Shown one piece after another: positions 1 through 6,591 of a stretch of 11,046 nucleotides of DNA (positions within the stretch are counted from its first letter, which is position 1; each line of letters starts with the position of its first letter). Below the pieces are notes generated by a model. It did no database searches, was not told where the DNA came from, and saw nothing but the letters and a program-made list of their open reading frames with translations. Source of the stretch: Acidobacteriota bacterium (lineage in GTDB: Bacteria > Acidobacteriota > Polarisedimenticolia > Gp22-AA2). The DNA is taken from assembly GCA_016202915.1 (NCBI GenBank), contig JACQNT010000177.1, forward strand, positions 1 through 11,046, given 5' to 3'. Made by a program: the position numbers and the translations under genes.

Positions 1-86
1 CGCGGCCGTCGGCGCTCTCTGCCGATCCGGCCGCGGCGACCGCGTGCCCCGCGGGGCGGAGGCGCTGCCCCCAGAAACTGGGGATA
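1..86. repeat. Dispersed hairpin-rich repeat, copy A (right end only)
   Basis: This stretch aligns without gaps to 8997-9082, with 80 of 86 bases identical by eye, and is cut off by the left edge of the window. It folds into three consecutive hairpins: 1-35 (8-bp outer stem, 5-bp inner stem, 2-nt bulge), 40-54 (5-6 bp) and 69-83 (CCCCAG-AAA-CTGGGG). Three of the six differences between the copies fall in the loop of the first hairpin, while its whole stem is conserved. It ends in GGGGATA, as copy B does. No reading frame here looks coding. It is most likely the end of a miniature non-autonomous mobile element or a REP/BIME-like repeat. It lies just upstream of the lyase gene. Confidence 0.75.
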
Positions 87-186
87 GCTCAGAGCACACG
101 GGGCATGCGCTCGCGGCCGAGCGGAGCCTCGCGTCACGTGCTAGCATGCGCCGCGGTCGGCGAGCGAGCGATTGAGGATGATAGCC

Positions 187-1722
187 ATGCGGCGGGGGCG
201 GCGCCTGAAGGTCCGCGGTCGCGTCGAGCGGGACAGCCTGGGCCCCGTGCGCGTCCCCGCCGGGGCGTACTACGGGGCCCAGACCGCGCGGGCCGTCCGG
301 AATTTCCCCGTCAGCGGCCGCGGCCTGCCCGATTCCTTCCTGCGGGCCTACGCCTGCATCAAGAGGGCGGCGGCGGAGACCAACGAGGCGCTCGGTCTCC
401 TGGACGGGCGCAGGGCCGGCGCCATCCATCGGGCCGCCTCCGAGATCCTCGCCGGCCGGCACCGGCAGCAGTTCGTCGTGGACGTCTTCCAGGCGGGCGC
501 CGGCACCTCCCAGAACATGAACCTGAACGAGGTCATCGCCAACCGCGCCGGCGAGATCCTGGGCGGGCGGCGCGGCGACTACCGCGTGGTCCACCCGAAC
601 GATCACGTCAACATGTCGCAGTCGACGAACGACACCTTCCCCTCCGCCATGCGCCTGGCGATCCTCCTCGAGCTGCCGGCGCTCCTGGGCTGCCTGCGCC
701 GCTGCTCGACGACGCTCGACCGGCTCGGCGTCCGCTTCCGGAGGACGATCAAGTCGGCCCGCACGCATCTCCAGGACGCGGTCCCGATCACCCTGGGCCA
801 GGAGTTCGGCGCCTACGCCGCCATGGTGCGGCGCGCCGCCTCCCGCCTGGAGGAGTCGGCGAGGCCCCTGCGGCGCCTCAGCCTGGGGGCGACCGCGGCG
901 GGGACCGGCCTGAACGCCCACCCGCGGTACGCGGCGCGCGTGGCGCGCGTCCTGTCGCGCGACACGGGGATCGCGCTGCGCCCCGCCGCGAACCTGGTGG
1001 AGGCGGCGATGAGCACGGCCGATTTCGCCGCCTTCTCCGGGTCGCTGCGGGGGCTGGCGTTCGACCTGGGGAAGATCGCTAATGATCTGCGCCTCATGGC
1101 CTCCGGGCCGCTGACGGGCCTGGCGGAGATCCGGCTGCCGGCCGTCCAGCCGGGGTCTTCCATCATGCCGGGCAAGGTGAACCCGGTGATGTGCGAGATG
1201 CTGAACATGGTCTGCTTCCAGGTGGCGGGGCACGACCTGGCCGTCTCCCTGGCATCCGGGGCGGGCCAGTTCGAGCTGAACGTCATGCTGCCGGTGATGA
1301 TCCACGACCTGCTGGATTCGATGGCCATGATGACGGCCGCGGTCGATCTGTTCACACGCAGGTGCCTGAGGGGGATCCGGGCCGACGCGGACCGCTGCCG
1401 CGCCTACTTCGAGCGCAGCCCCTCCCTGGCCACGGCGCTCACGCCCCTCCTGGGCTACGGCCGGGCCGCCGATCTGGTGAGGGAGGCGGTCAGGACGCGC
1501 CGGACGATCGTCGATCTGGCGCGGGAGAAGGGGCTGGCCGACGCGCGCCTCGTCGCCCGGCTGCTCGACGCGGAGCGGCTGACGCGGCCCGGGCTGCTCG
1601 CGGGGGTTGCCGGCCGGCGCGTCCGGCTCAGGACCCGCCCCGCAGGAGCCGCTCGACGCGGGCCTTCTCCTTCAGGCCGGCCACGTAGTCGCCAATCTTC
1701 TCCTCGCGTTCGCGGGCGGTGA
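187..1722 (+). CDS. aspA: Aspartate ammonia-lyase / class II fumarase superfamily lyase
   Basis: The product is a homotetrameric-type cytosolic lyase that reversibly eliminates ammonia (aspartase) or water (fumarase) to or from fumarate. Visible landmarks are GTSQNMNLNEVIANR (107-121), HPNDHVNMSQSTND (136-149), the TH-LQDAVP segment with the general-acid His (H194), GATAAGTGLNAHP (234-246) and the catalytic-loop signature GSSIMPGKVNPV (323-334). The residues after the signature (VNPV, then N and F before the GHD turn) and the C-terminal RPGLLAG resemble Bacillus-type aspartases more than fumarase C, but substrate cannot be settled by eye. ATG 187 is preferred because GAGGA lies about 8-9 nt upstream; TTG 172 and ATG 178 lack a spaced Shine-Dalgarno. 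The family normally ends near residue 472. The last ~38 residues are Arg/Pro/Ser-rich and overlap the convergent foldase gene by 95 bp. Length is 511 aa against about 465-470 in the family. Confidence 0.85.
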   Translation: MRRGRRLKVRGRVERDSLGPVRVPAGAYYGAQTARAVRNFPVSGRGLPDSFLRAYACIKRAAAETNEALGLLDGRRAGAIHRAASEILAGRHRQQFVVDVFQAGAGTSQNMNLNEVIANRAGEILGGRRGDYRVVHPNDHVNMSQSTNDTFPSAMRLAILLELPALLGCLRRCSTTLDRLGVRFRRTIKSARTHLQDAVPITLGQEFGAYAAMVRRAASRLEESARPLRRLSLGATAAGTGLNAHPRYAARVARVLSRDTGIALRPAANLVEAAMSTADFAAFSGSLRGLAFDLGKIANDLRLMASGPLTGLAEIRLPAVQPGSSIMPGKVNPVMCEMLNMVCFQVAGHDLAVSLASGAGQFELNVMLPVMIHDLLDSMAMMTAAVDLFTRRCLRGIRADADRCRAYFERSPSLATALTPLLGYGRAADLVREAVRTRRTIVDLAREKGLADARLVARLLDAERLTRPGLLAGVAGRRVRLRTRPAGAARRGPSPSGRPRSRQSSPRVRGR

Positions 1723-2665
1723 GCCTGGCGCGGATCCTCTCGCGCGCCTCTTCGAAAGGGACCGGGCCTTCGGGGCGCTGCTCGCCGACCCGGATGATGT
1801 GGAAGCCGACGCGCGTCTCGATGATGTCGCTGGTCTCCCCCGGCTGCATCTGGAACGCCGCCCGCTCGACAGGGGGCGGCCGGCTCCCGCGGGTCACGAA
1901 GCCGGCGTCTCCCCCCCGCCCGGCCTCGGGTCCGTCCGAGTATTTGCGGGCGGCGTCGGCGAAGTCGAGGCCGGAGTGGAGCTCCTTGAGGATCGACTCG
2001 ATCCGCTGCCGGGCCTGCGCGCGCTCGCCGGGGGGACCGGCGGGCGCCCGCACCATGATCTGGCTCAGGCGGACGCTCTCGGGCCGGATCATCTCCTTCG
2101 GGTTCTGATCGTAGTACCGCCGCAGGTCCGCCTCCTCGAGCTTCAGATCACCGGCGACCTCCTCGTCCACGAAGCGCGTCACGACGAGGGTCCGGCGTAC
2201 CTGGCCCCGGAACTCCGCCGCGGAGATCCCGGAGTCCCTGAGGAAGGCGGAGAACGCCTCCCCGGATCCCCACGCCGACTGGATGCGCTCCGCCTCCGCA
2301 TCCACTTCCTTGTCGGCGACCTTCGTCCCCCGGCTGCTCGCCCTCTGGAACAGGATCTCGTTGTCGATCAGCTTCTCCAGGACCTTCTCACGGACCGCCT
2401 TGAGCTCCGCGTGCCCCACGCCGGCGGCGCGGCCCTGGAACTGCAGCTGCACCGCCAGGTCGAAGTCGCGCCTGAGGACCGGCTGGCCGTTGACCCGGGC
2501 GACGATCTCCGCGGCGGCCACCGGCGCCGGCGGCGCCTCGGCGGCCCGGACCGCCGGCAAGACCGCCAGGCAGACCAGCAGGCCGAGAAGGCCGCCGCCC
2601 GGGTCGCACGGAGCGGGCCGGAGCCGGCCGCGCGGGACTCCCGATGAGCGCTCGATCGGTCTCAC
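1628..2665 (-). CDS. SurA/PrsA-like periplasmic peptidyl-prolyl isomerase (parvulin)
   Basis: This 345-aa protein should assist folding of exported or outer-membrane proteins. The N-terminus has basic residues followed by a hydrophobic core (about 24-39, GLLGLLVCLAVLPAV) and an AVRA-A signal-peptidase-I-like site near residue 41. The Cys in the core is preceded by LLV, a poor lipobox. Residues about 50-190 form the SurA N-terminal chaperone region (ARVNGQPVLRRDFD, EKLIDNEILFQRA). Residues about 196-295 are a single parvulin domain (VRLSQIMVR, FADAARKYSDGP, GGDAGFVTRG, VGFHIIRV). SurA of E. coli has two parvulin domains, so this is the shorter one-domain form. The start is GTG 2665, whose bases overlap the TGA of the upstream mrp gene (GTGA); no well-spaced Shine-Dalgarno is visible, so reinitiation coupling is likely. 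The frame stays open far upstream, but that part is antisense-style shadow of mrp. It is the last gene of the complex I-associated operon. Confidence 0.85.
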   Translation of the reverse strand: MRPIERSSGVPRGRLRPAPCDPGGGLLGLLVCLAVLPAVRAAEAPPAPVAAAEIVARVNGQPVLRRDFDLAVQLQFQGRAAGVGHAELKAVREKVLEKLIDNEILFQRASSRGTKVADKEVDAEAERIQSAWGSGEAFSAFLRDSGISAAEFRGQVRRTLVVTRFVDEEVAGDLKLEEADLRRYYDQNPKEMIRPESVRLSQIMVRAPAGPPGERAQARQRIESILKELHSGLDFADAARKYSDGPEAGRGGDAGFVTRGSRPPPVERAAFQMQPGETSDIIETRVGFHIIRVGEQRPEGPVPFEEARERIRARLTAREREEKIGDYVAGLKEKARVERLLRGGS

Positions 2666-3744
2666 GACCGGGCCGCCATCTCCTGCTCGTATTTCCTGTA
2701 GGTGTTGACGCTGATGATCGCCGCCAGCTTCTCGGCGATCTCCTTGAAGATCAGCGAGGGGCCGGATTTCGGATCGCACACGACCGGCGGGCGCCCTTCG
2801 TCCCCGCCCTGGCGCACGCCGATGTCGAGCGGGACCTCGCCCAGGAACGGGACCCCGAACGCCTCGGCGGACCTCCTGCCGCCGCCGTGGCTGAAGACCT
2901 CGAGCCTCTCGCCGCAATGGGGGCAGTTCAGGTACGACATGTTCTCCACGATGCCCAGGACAGGCACGTTGACCTTCCTGAACATCGCCGCGGCCTTGCG
3001 GACATCCAGCAACGCCACGTCCTGGGGGGTGGTCACCAGCACCGCGCCGGTGAGGGGAATGACCTGCGAGAGTGTGAGCTGCACGTCCCCGGTCCCGGGC
3101 GGCAGGTCGATGAACAGATAGTCGAGCCTGCCCCAGACCACGTCGCCGAGAAACTGCTTCATCGCGCCGTGCAGCATCGGCCCGCGCCAGATCACCGGCT
3201 CGTCGTCCTTGAGGAAAAAGGCCATCGACATCAGCTTGATCCCGTGGACCTGCACCGGCAGGATCCTCCGTTCCTGGATCTCCGGCCGCTCCTTCACCCC
3301 GAGCATCTGGGGGTCGTTCGGCCCGTAGATGTCGGCGTCCAGCAGCCCCACCGACGCCCCGGCGCGCGCGAACGCCAGGGCCACGTTGACGCTCACCGTC
3401 GATTTGCCCACGCCTCCCTTTCCGGACCCGATGGCGACGACGTTCGCGACCTCCGGGATCAGGTCCCCCGTGGCCTCGATGCTCCTGCGGACCCGGGCCC
3501 CCATCTTCAGCTGGATCGCCTGGACCCCGGGCACGCGCCCGACGGCCTCCCGGACCTCCTTCTCGACCTGCGCCTTGAGGGGGCATCCGGGGGTCGTCAG
3601 GTTCACCGTGAACGCGACCGTCCCTCCCTCGACCTGCAGGTCCTCGATCATGCCGAGGGAGACGATGTCGACGTGGAGCTCCGGGTCCTTCACCGTGCGC
3701 AGGGCCTCCATGATCTTCGCCCTGTCGACCGGCGCCGCGGACAT
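2662..3744 (-). CDS. mrp: Mrp/ApbC/NUBPL-type P-loop Fe-S cluster carrier ATPase
   Basis: This 360-aa cytosolic ATPase binds and transfers 4Fe-4S clusters to target apoproteins. The N-terminal MIP18/DUF59 domain covers about 5-85 (DPELHVDIVSLGMI, TTPGCPLK). The deviant Walker A of the MinD/Mrp class is at 107-116 (GSGKGGVGKST). DADIYGPNDPQMLG (136-149) and FIDLPPGTGD (211-220) follow. The cluster-ligand CxxC is CPHC (274-277), then the family block VPFLGEVPLD (298-307). ATG 3744 has AGGAG about 8 nt upstream and lies 2 nt after the stop of the methyltransferase gene. The mitochondrial members of this family (Ind1/NUBPL) deliver Fe-S clusters to complex I. Its place three genes after nuoI, in a run with nuoB and a MidA homologue, suggests the same job here. 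That function is inferred; the family assignment is secure. Confidence 0.93.
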   Translation of the reverse strand: MSAAPVDRAKIMEALRTVKDPELHVDIVSLGMIEDLQVEGGTVAFTVNLTTPGCPLKAQVEKEVREAVGRVPGVQAIQLKMGARVRRSIEATGDLIPEVANVVAIGSGKGGVGKSTVSVNVALAFARAGASVGLLDADIYGPNDPQMLGVKERPEIQERRILPVQVHGIKLMSMAFFLKDDEPVIWRGPMLHGAMKQFLGDVVWGRLDYLFIDLPPGTGDVQLTLSQVIPLTGAVLVTTPQDVALLDVRKAAAMFRKVNVPVLGIVENMSYLNCPHCGERLEVFSHGGGRRSAEAFGVPFLGEVPLDIGVRQGGDEGRPPVVCDPKSGPSLIFKEIAEKLAAIISVNTYRKYEQEMAARS

Positions 3745-3746
3745 CG

Positions 3747-4979
3747 TCAGCGCTCCTCTCCGGCCGCCCCCGCCGCCCGGCGCGCCGCCCGGCCCGGCGG
3801 GGCGGCCGGCGCCTCCTCGCGCGAGCGCGCCCACGGCTCGGACAGTCCCGCGAGGTCCCGGGGCACGTCGCCGACGCCGACGCTGAGGACGGAAAAGCGG
3901 TCCCCCATGCGCTCCGGGAGGACCAGGTCCTTGAGGGCTTCCCTATCGGCGATCCGCCGCAGGAGGGCCGGCGCCGGCCCGCCCGCGCTGCCCTCTCCGG
4001 CCCGTGGGAAGAAATCGAGAGCGCCGAGCGCCAGGAGGAACCGCGCCTGGGTGGTCCTTCCGAGATAACGCCCCCCGGCGCGCTCCGCCGCCTTCCTCAA
4101 CGCCGTCCAGTCGAGATGGGCCGTCAGGTCCTGGGCGCCCGGCCGCAGGAGGAACTCCTCGTTCGCGCCGTGGCGGTGGTAGGCGAGCAGCGTGCCGCGG
4201 CGCCGGGCCGGGTGGTAGAGGTCGGGCGCCTCCTTGCCGTAATCCACCACCAGGAGGTAGCCGCGCCGCAGGAGGCGCACCGCCCAGGAGATCCAGCAGG
4301 GCGCCGCGAGGTTCAAGTCGACCTCCTGGCCCTCCTGCGGGCGAACGGCTTCCTCCTCCAGGAAGCGCGCCACGGCGGCGCCGGACAGCGGCAGCAGCGT
4401 CTCCTCCAGGACGCCGTCCCGCGCCGTCACGTGAACCTCGCGCGGGCCGTCGGGCGTCCCGACCACCCTGTGGACGGGGAAGGCGTCCAGGACCTCGTTG
4501 GCGAACAGGCACCCCGAGAACCCGGCCCGCCGTTCGAGATCCTCCTCCGCGATCCATTCCACCGGAATGGAGGCATGGCCCGCGAGCCGCGCCTTCTGGC
4601 GGGCGGCCAGGGCGGCGCTGGTCTCCACCAGCAGGTAGCGCAGCGCCGCCGCGAACTCCTGCGTCCGGGCCGCCTCCTGGAGGAAATCGGCGGCGAAGTA
4701 TCCCTCGCCCGGCCCGAACTCCACGAACAGGAACGGATCGGGCCGTTCCGTCCGCCGCCACATCTCCCCGGCCTGGCGCGCCACCAGCGCGCCGTACGCC
4801 CGGTGGATCCCGCTGCTGGTGAGATAATCCCGCCCGCCTCCCCCTCCGAGACCGCGCGTGTAGTACCCGTGGCGCGGGTGGAACAGGCACAGCTCCATGA
4901 AGCGGGCGAAGGGGATCGGGCCGCGGGTCGCGATCTCCTGCTCGATCAGGTCCGGGAGGGGGGCGCTCGCTTCAGACAT
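3747..4979 (-). CDS. MidA/NDUFAF7-family SAM-dependent methyltransferase (DUF185)
   Basis: This 410-aa protein is a class I SAM methyltransferase of the MidA family. Its human member NDUFAF7 dimethylates an arginine of complex I subunit NDUFS2 (NuoD) early in assembly. Visible family landmarks are FARFMELCLFHPRHGYY (24-40), DYLTSSGIH (51-59), SAM motif I VEFGPGEGYFAADFL (86-100), the family's NEVLDAFPVHR block (161-171) and LLVVDYG at about 255. The C-terminal ~30 residues are Ala/Arg/Pro-rich low complexity and probably disordered. ATG 4979 starts 6 nt after the nuoB stop and only a weak GGTGAG ribosome-binding site is visible. Direct linkage to nuoB and nuoI supports a complex I role for this bacterial homologue. 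The modified target is not shown by the sequence; NuoD would have to be encoded elsewhere. Confidence 0.88.
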   Translation of the reverse strand: MSEASAPLPDLIEQEIATRGPIPFARFMELCLFHPRHGYYTRGLGGGGGRDYLTSSGIHRAYGALVARQAGEMWRRTERPDPFLFVEFGPGEGYFAADFLQEAARTQEFAAALRYLLVETSAALAARQKARLAGHASIPVEWIAEEDLERRAGFSGCLFANEVLDAFPVHRVVGTPDGPREVHVTARDGVLEETLLPLSGAAVARFLEEEAVRPQEGQEVDLNLAAPCWISWAVRLLRRGYLLVVDYGKEAPDLYHPARRRGTLLAYHRHGANEEFLLRPGAQDLTAHLDWTALRKAAERAGGRYLGRTTQARFLLALGALDFFPRAGEGSAGGPAPALLRRIADREALKDLVLPERMGDRFSVLSVGVGDVPRDLAGLSEPWARSREEAPAAPPGRAARRAAGAAGEER

Positions 4980-4985
4980 GCCGAC

Positions 4986-5519
4986 TCACCGCGCGGCGCC
5001 CGCGGCCTCCGCCCGGGCTCCCGCGCCGGAAGCTCCGCGGCGCGCCCGCTCCTCAAGCAGCCGCTGCACCTTCATGATCCCCTCGATCAGCGCCTCCGGA
5101 CGCGGCGGGCACCCGGGGACATAGACGTCCACCGGGATGATCTCGTCCACGCCCTGGACCACCGGGTAGGAGCGGAACATGCCGCCCGAGGAGGCGCAGG
5201 CGCCCATCGCGATCACCCACTTCGGCTCCGGCATCTGGTCGAAGATCCTCTTGACCGCGGGCGCCATCTTCTTCGTCACGGTGCCGGCCACGATCATCAG
5301 GTCGGCCTGCCGGGGCGAGAAGCGCAGCGCCTCGGCGCCGAAGCGCGCCACGTCGTAGCGCGGCGCCACCATCGCCATCAGCTCGATGGCGCAGCAGGCG
5401 AGGCCCATCGGCATCGGCCAGAGAGAGTTCTTCCTTCCCCAGGCGACATAGTCGGCCAGGCGGGTCGTCATGACCCACTGCGCGAGCGCGTGCTTCTCCT
5501 CCATCTCGTGGACGCTCAT
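4986..5519 (-). CDS. nuoB: NADH-quinone oxidoreductase subunit B
   Basis: NuoB is the peripheral-arm subunit carrying the terminal 4Fe-4S cluster N2, which passes electrons to quinone at the interface with NuoD and NuoH. All four ligands are present: the tandem pair C42-C43 (LACCAIELM), C108 (GACASSGGMF) and C137 (VPGCPPRPE). RFSPRQADLMIVAGTVT (66-82) is also typical. The length, 177 aa, is normal for short bacterial NuoB. ATG 5519 overlaps the nuoI stop as ATGA, a sign of translational coupling. The C-terminal ~17 residues are Ala/Gly/Arg-rich. No other nuo subunits apart from nuoI are in the window, so the remainder of the complex must lie elsewhere. Confidence 0.97.
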   Translation of the reverse strand: MSVHEMEEKHALAQWVMTTRLADYVAWGRKNSLWPMPMGLACCAIELMAMVAPRYDVARFGAEALRFSPRQADLMIVAGTVTKKMAPAVKRIFDQMPEPKWVIAMGACASSGGMFRSYPVVQGVDEIIPVDVYVPGCPPRPEALIEGIMKVQRLLEERARRGASGAGARAEAAGAAR

Positions 5520-6076
5520 CGCCGACCCGCGCCGGCGGCGGCCCCGACCGGGCGCGGCTCCGCCGCCTCCCCCGTCAGGCGGGACCATTTCTTGATCGGA
5601 TCCTTCCTGACGCCGCCCATCTCCAGGAGCCTCTCCTTCGGGAAGATCATCTCCTCGCGGCTCAGCCCGACCGTCCTGTACTCGGGCGTCAGGAAGATCG
5701 CCTGCTCCGGGCAGACTTCCTCGCAGTAGCCGCACATGATGCAGCGCAGCATGTTGATGTCGAAGATCTTCGGCCCCTTCTCGACCCCCGTCTCGATCTC
5801 CTGGGCCTCGATGCGGATCGCCTTGGGGGGACAGACGTACTCGCACAGGAAGCAGGCGACGCACTTGACGCGGCCCTCGTCGTCTCTCACGAGGGCCGGC
5901 AGGCCCCGATAGTTCTCGGGCAGCGTCCAGGTCTCCTCCGGGTACTGCAGCGTGACCTTGGGGCGGAAGATGTGCCGCAGCGTGATCCACATCCCCTTCA
6001 GGATGGAGGGGAGGTAGGTCGCCGCCAGGAGGCCCGGCCTGCCGGGGCGCTCCAGGCGCTTCCCGGTCAGCGGCAT
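5516..6076 (-). CDS. nuoI: NADH-quinone oxidoreductase subunit I
   Basis: NuoI is the ferredoxin-like peripheral subunit carrying two 4Fe-4S clusters (N6a/N6b) between NuoG and NuoB. Two complete CxxCxxCxxxCP motifs are visible, with ligands C72, C75, C78, C82 and C112, C115, C118, C122. The N-terminal amphipathic part (YLPSILKGMWITLRHIFRPK, 21-40) matches the membrane-docking helix region of the family. It has 186 aa. ATG 6076 has a strong AGGAGGT (6086-6080) just 3-4 nt upstream, lying inside the end of the scaffold gene, and the two genes overlap by 10 bp. A longer in-frame extension upstream (to 6160) has no ribosome-binding site and reads as low-complexity shadow. The order nuoI then nuoB inverts the usual bacterial nuo order. 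Confidence 0.97.
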   Translation of the reverse strand: MPLTGKRLERPGRPGLLAATYLPSILKGMWITLRHIFRPKVTLQYPEETWTLPENYRGLPALVRDDEGRVKCVACFLCEYVCPPKAIRIEAQEIETGVEKGPKIFDINMLRCIMCGYCEEVCPEQAIFLTPEYRTVGLSREEMIFPKERLLEMGGVRKDPIKKWSRLTGEAAEPRPVGAAAGAGRR

Positions 6077-6477
6077 GTGACCTCCTGCACGGGATCCCCG
6101 TTCGCGGCGCGGTGGCGGCGCAGGGCCTCGCGGATCGCCTGCTCGGCCAGGACGGAGCACTGCAGTTTCGATTCGGGAAGACCGCCGAGCGCGGCCACGA
6201 CGTCGCGGTTGGTCACGCTGCCGGCCTCCGCGACCGACCGTCCCTTGATCAGTGTGGTCGCCATGCTGCCCGCGGCGATGGCCGCCGTGCAGCCGAAGCT
6301 CTTGAACCTTGCGTCCACCACGATCTCGTCCCGGACCAGGAGGCTGATCTTCAGGACGTCTCCGGAGAGCGGATCCCCGACCTGCGCAACGGCGGGACTT
6401 CCGGGGAACTCCCCGACATTCCTGGGGTTCCGGTAGTGGTCCAGGAGGATCTCACTGTATCTTCCCGAGGCTTCCAT
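6067..6477 (-). CDS. iscU: IscU/NifU-N-type Fe-S scaffold protein with a Cys-to-Ser ligand change
   Basis: This 136-aa protein matches the IscU fold over its length: YSEILLDHYRNPRNVGE (7-23), DARFKSFGCTAAIA (55-68), LIKGRS (76-81) and KLQCSVLAEQAI (104-115). Canonical IscU binds nascent 2Fe-2S clusters with three Cys and an Asp or His. Here the second and third Cys are present (C63, C107) and the Asp of the first motif is kept (D40). The first Cys, in the motif usually read P-x-C-G-D, is Ser (S38, codon TCC). There is no HscA-binding LPPVK motif; the equivalent is LPESK. The start at ATG 6477 is chosen by homology, and the ribosome-binding site is weak. It heads the operon, about 64 nt below a good promoter, and overlaps nuoI by 10 bp. 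No iscS, iscA or sufBCD gene is in the window. It could be an altered scaffold, a carrier, or a regulatory homologue. Confidence 0.88.
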   Translation of the reverse strand: MEASGRYSEILLDHYRNPRNVGEFPGSPAVAQVGDPLSGDVLKISLLVRDEIVVDARFKSFGCTAAIAAGSMATTLIKGRSVAEAGSVTNRDVVAALGGLPESKLQCSVLAEQAIREALRRHRAANGDPVQEVTCR

Positions 6478-6547
6478 GGCTCGCGGACGGACCCCCCCTC
6501 GCGACGCGTCGCGGGAGTTTGAATGCGGACCGGGGCAATCCGCTATC

Positions 6548-6576
6548 ATCCTAGGGGCGCCGCGGATCCCTGTCAA
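6548..6576 (-). promoter_or_regulatory. Sigma70-type promoter of the iscU-nuoI-nuoB-midA-mrp-surA operon
   Basis: On the - strand TTGACA (6576-6571, a perfect -35) is followed by a 17-nt spacer and TAGGAT (6553-6548, 4/6 match to TATAAT). This predicts a transcript start near 6541 and a leader of about 64 nt before the scaffold ATG. It lies in the only intergenic gap upstream of the six packed genes. Confidence 0.7.
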
Positions 6577-6591
6577 GCGAGGGCATTGCGC

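Noticed and set aside
79..150. GGGGATAGCTCAG resembles the start of a tRNA
   Set aside because: No D-arm, anticodon arm or T-arm with proper spacing follows, and the GGGGATA part is the conserved end of the repeat also present at 9076-9082.
105..1082. Alternative + frame overlapping the lyase
   Set aside because: Its translation is Arg/Pro/Gly-rich without motifs, while the overlapping frame contains the full lyase signature.
2550..2610. Lipoprotein signal in the foldase N-terminus (Cys at residue 32)
   Set aside because: The residues before the Cys are L-L-V, and Val at -1 does not fit a lipobox; an AVRA-A signal peptidase I site fits better.
2666..3586. Upstream half of the long open frame that continues from the foldase gene
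   Set aside because: It is out of frame with the well-supported mrp gene, is Arg/Gly/Pro-rich low complexity with no motif, and a coupled GTG start at 2665 with a signal peptide explains the real gene.
2644..5729. Long + strand open frames opposite mrp, the methyltransferase and nuoB/nuoI
   Set aside because: They are complements of securely identified genes. Their products are Arg/Pro/His-rich with no recognisable domain, as expected from high GC content.
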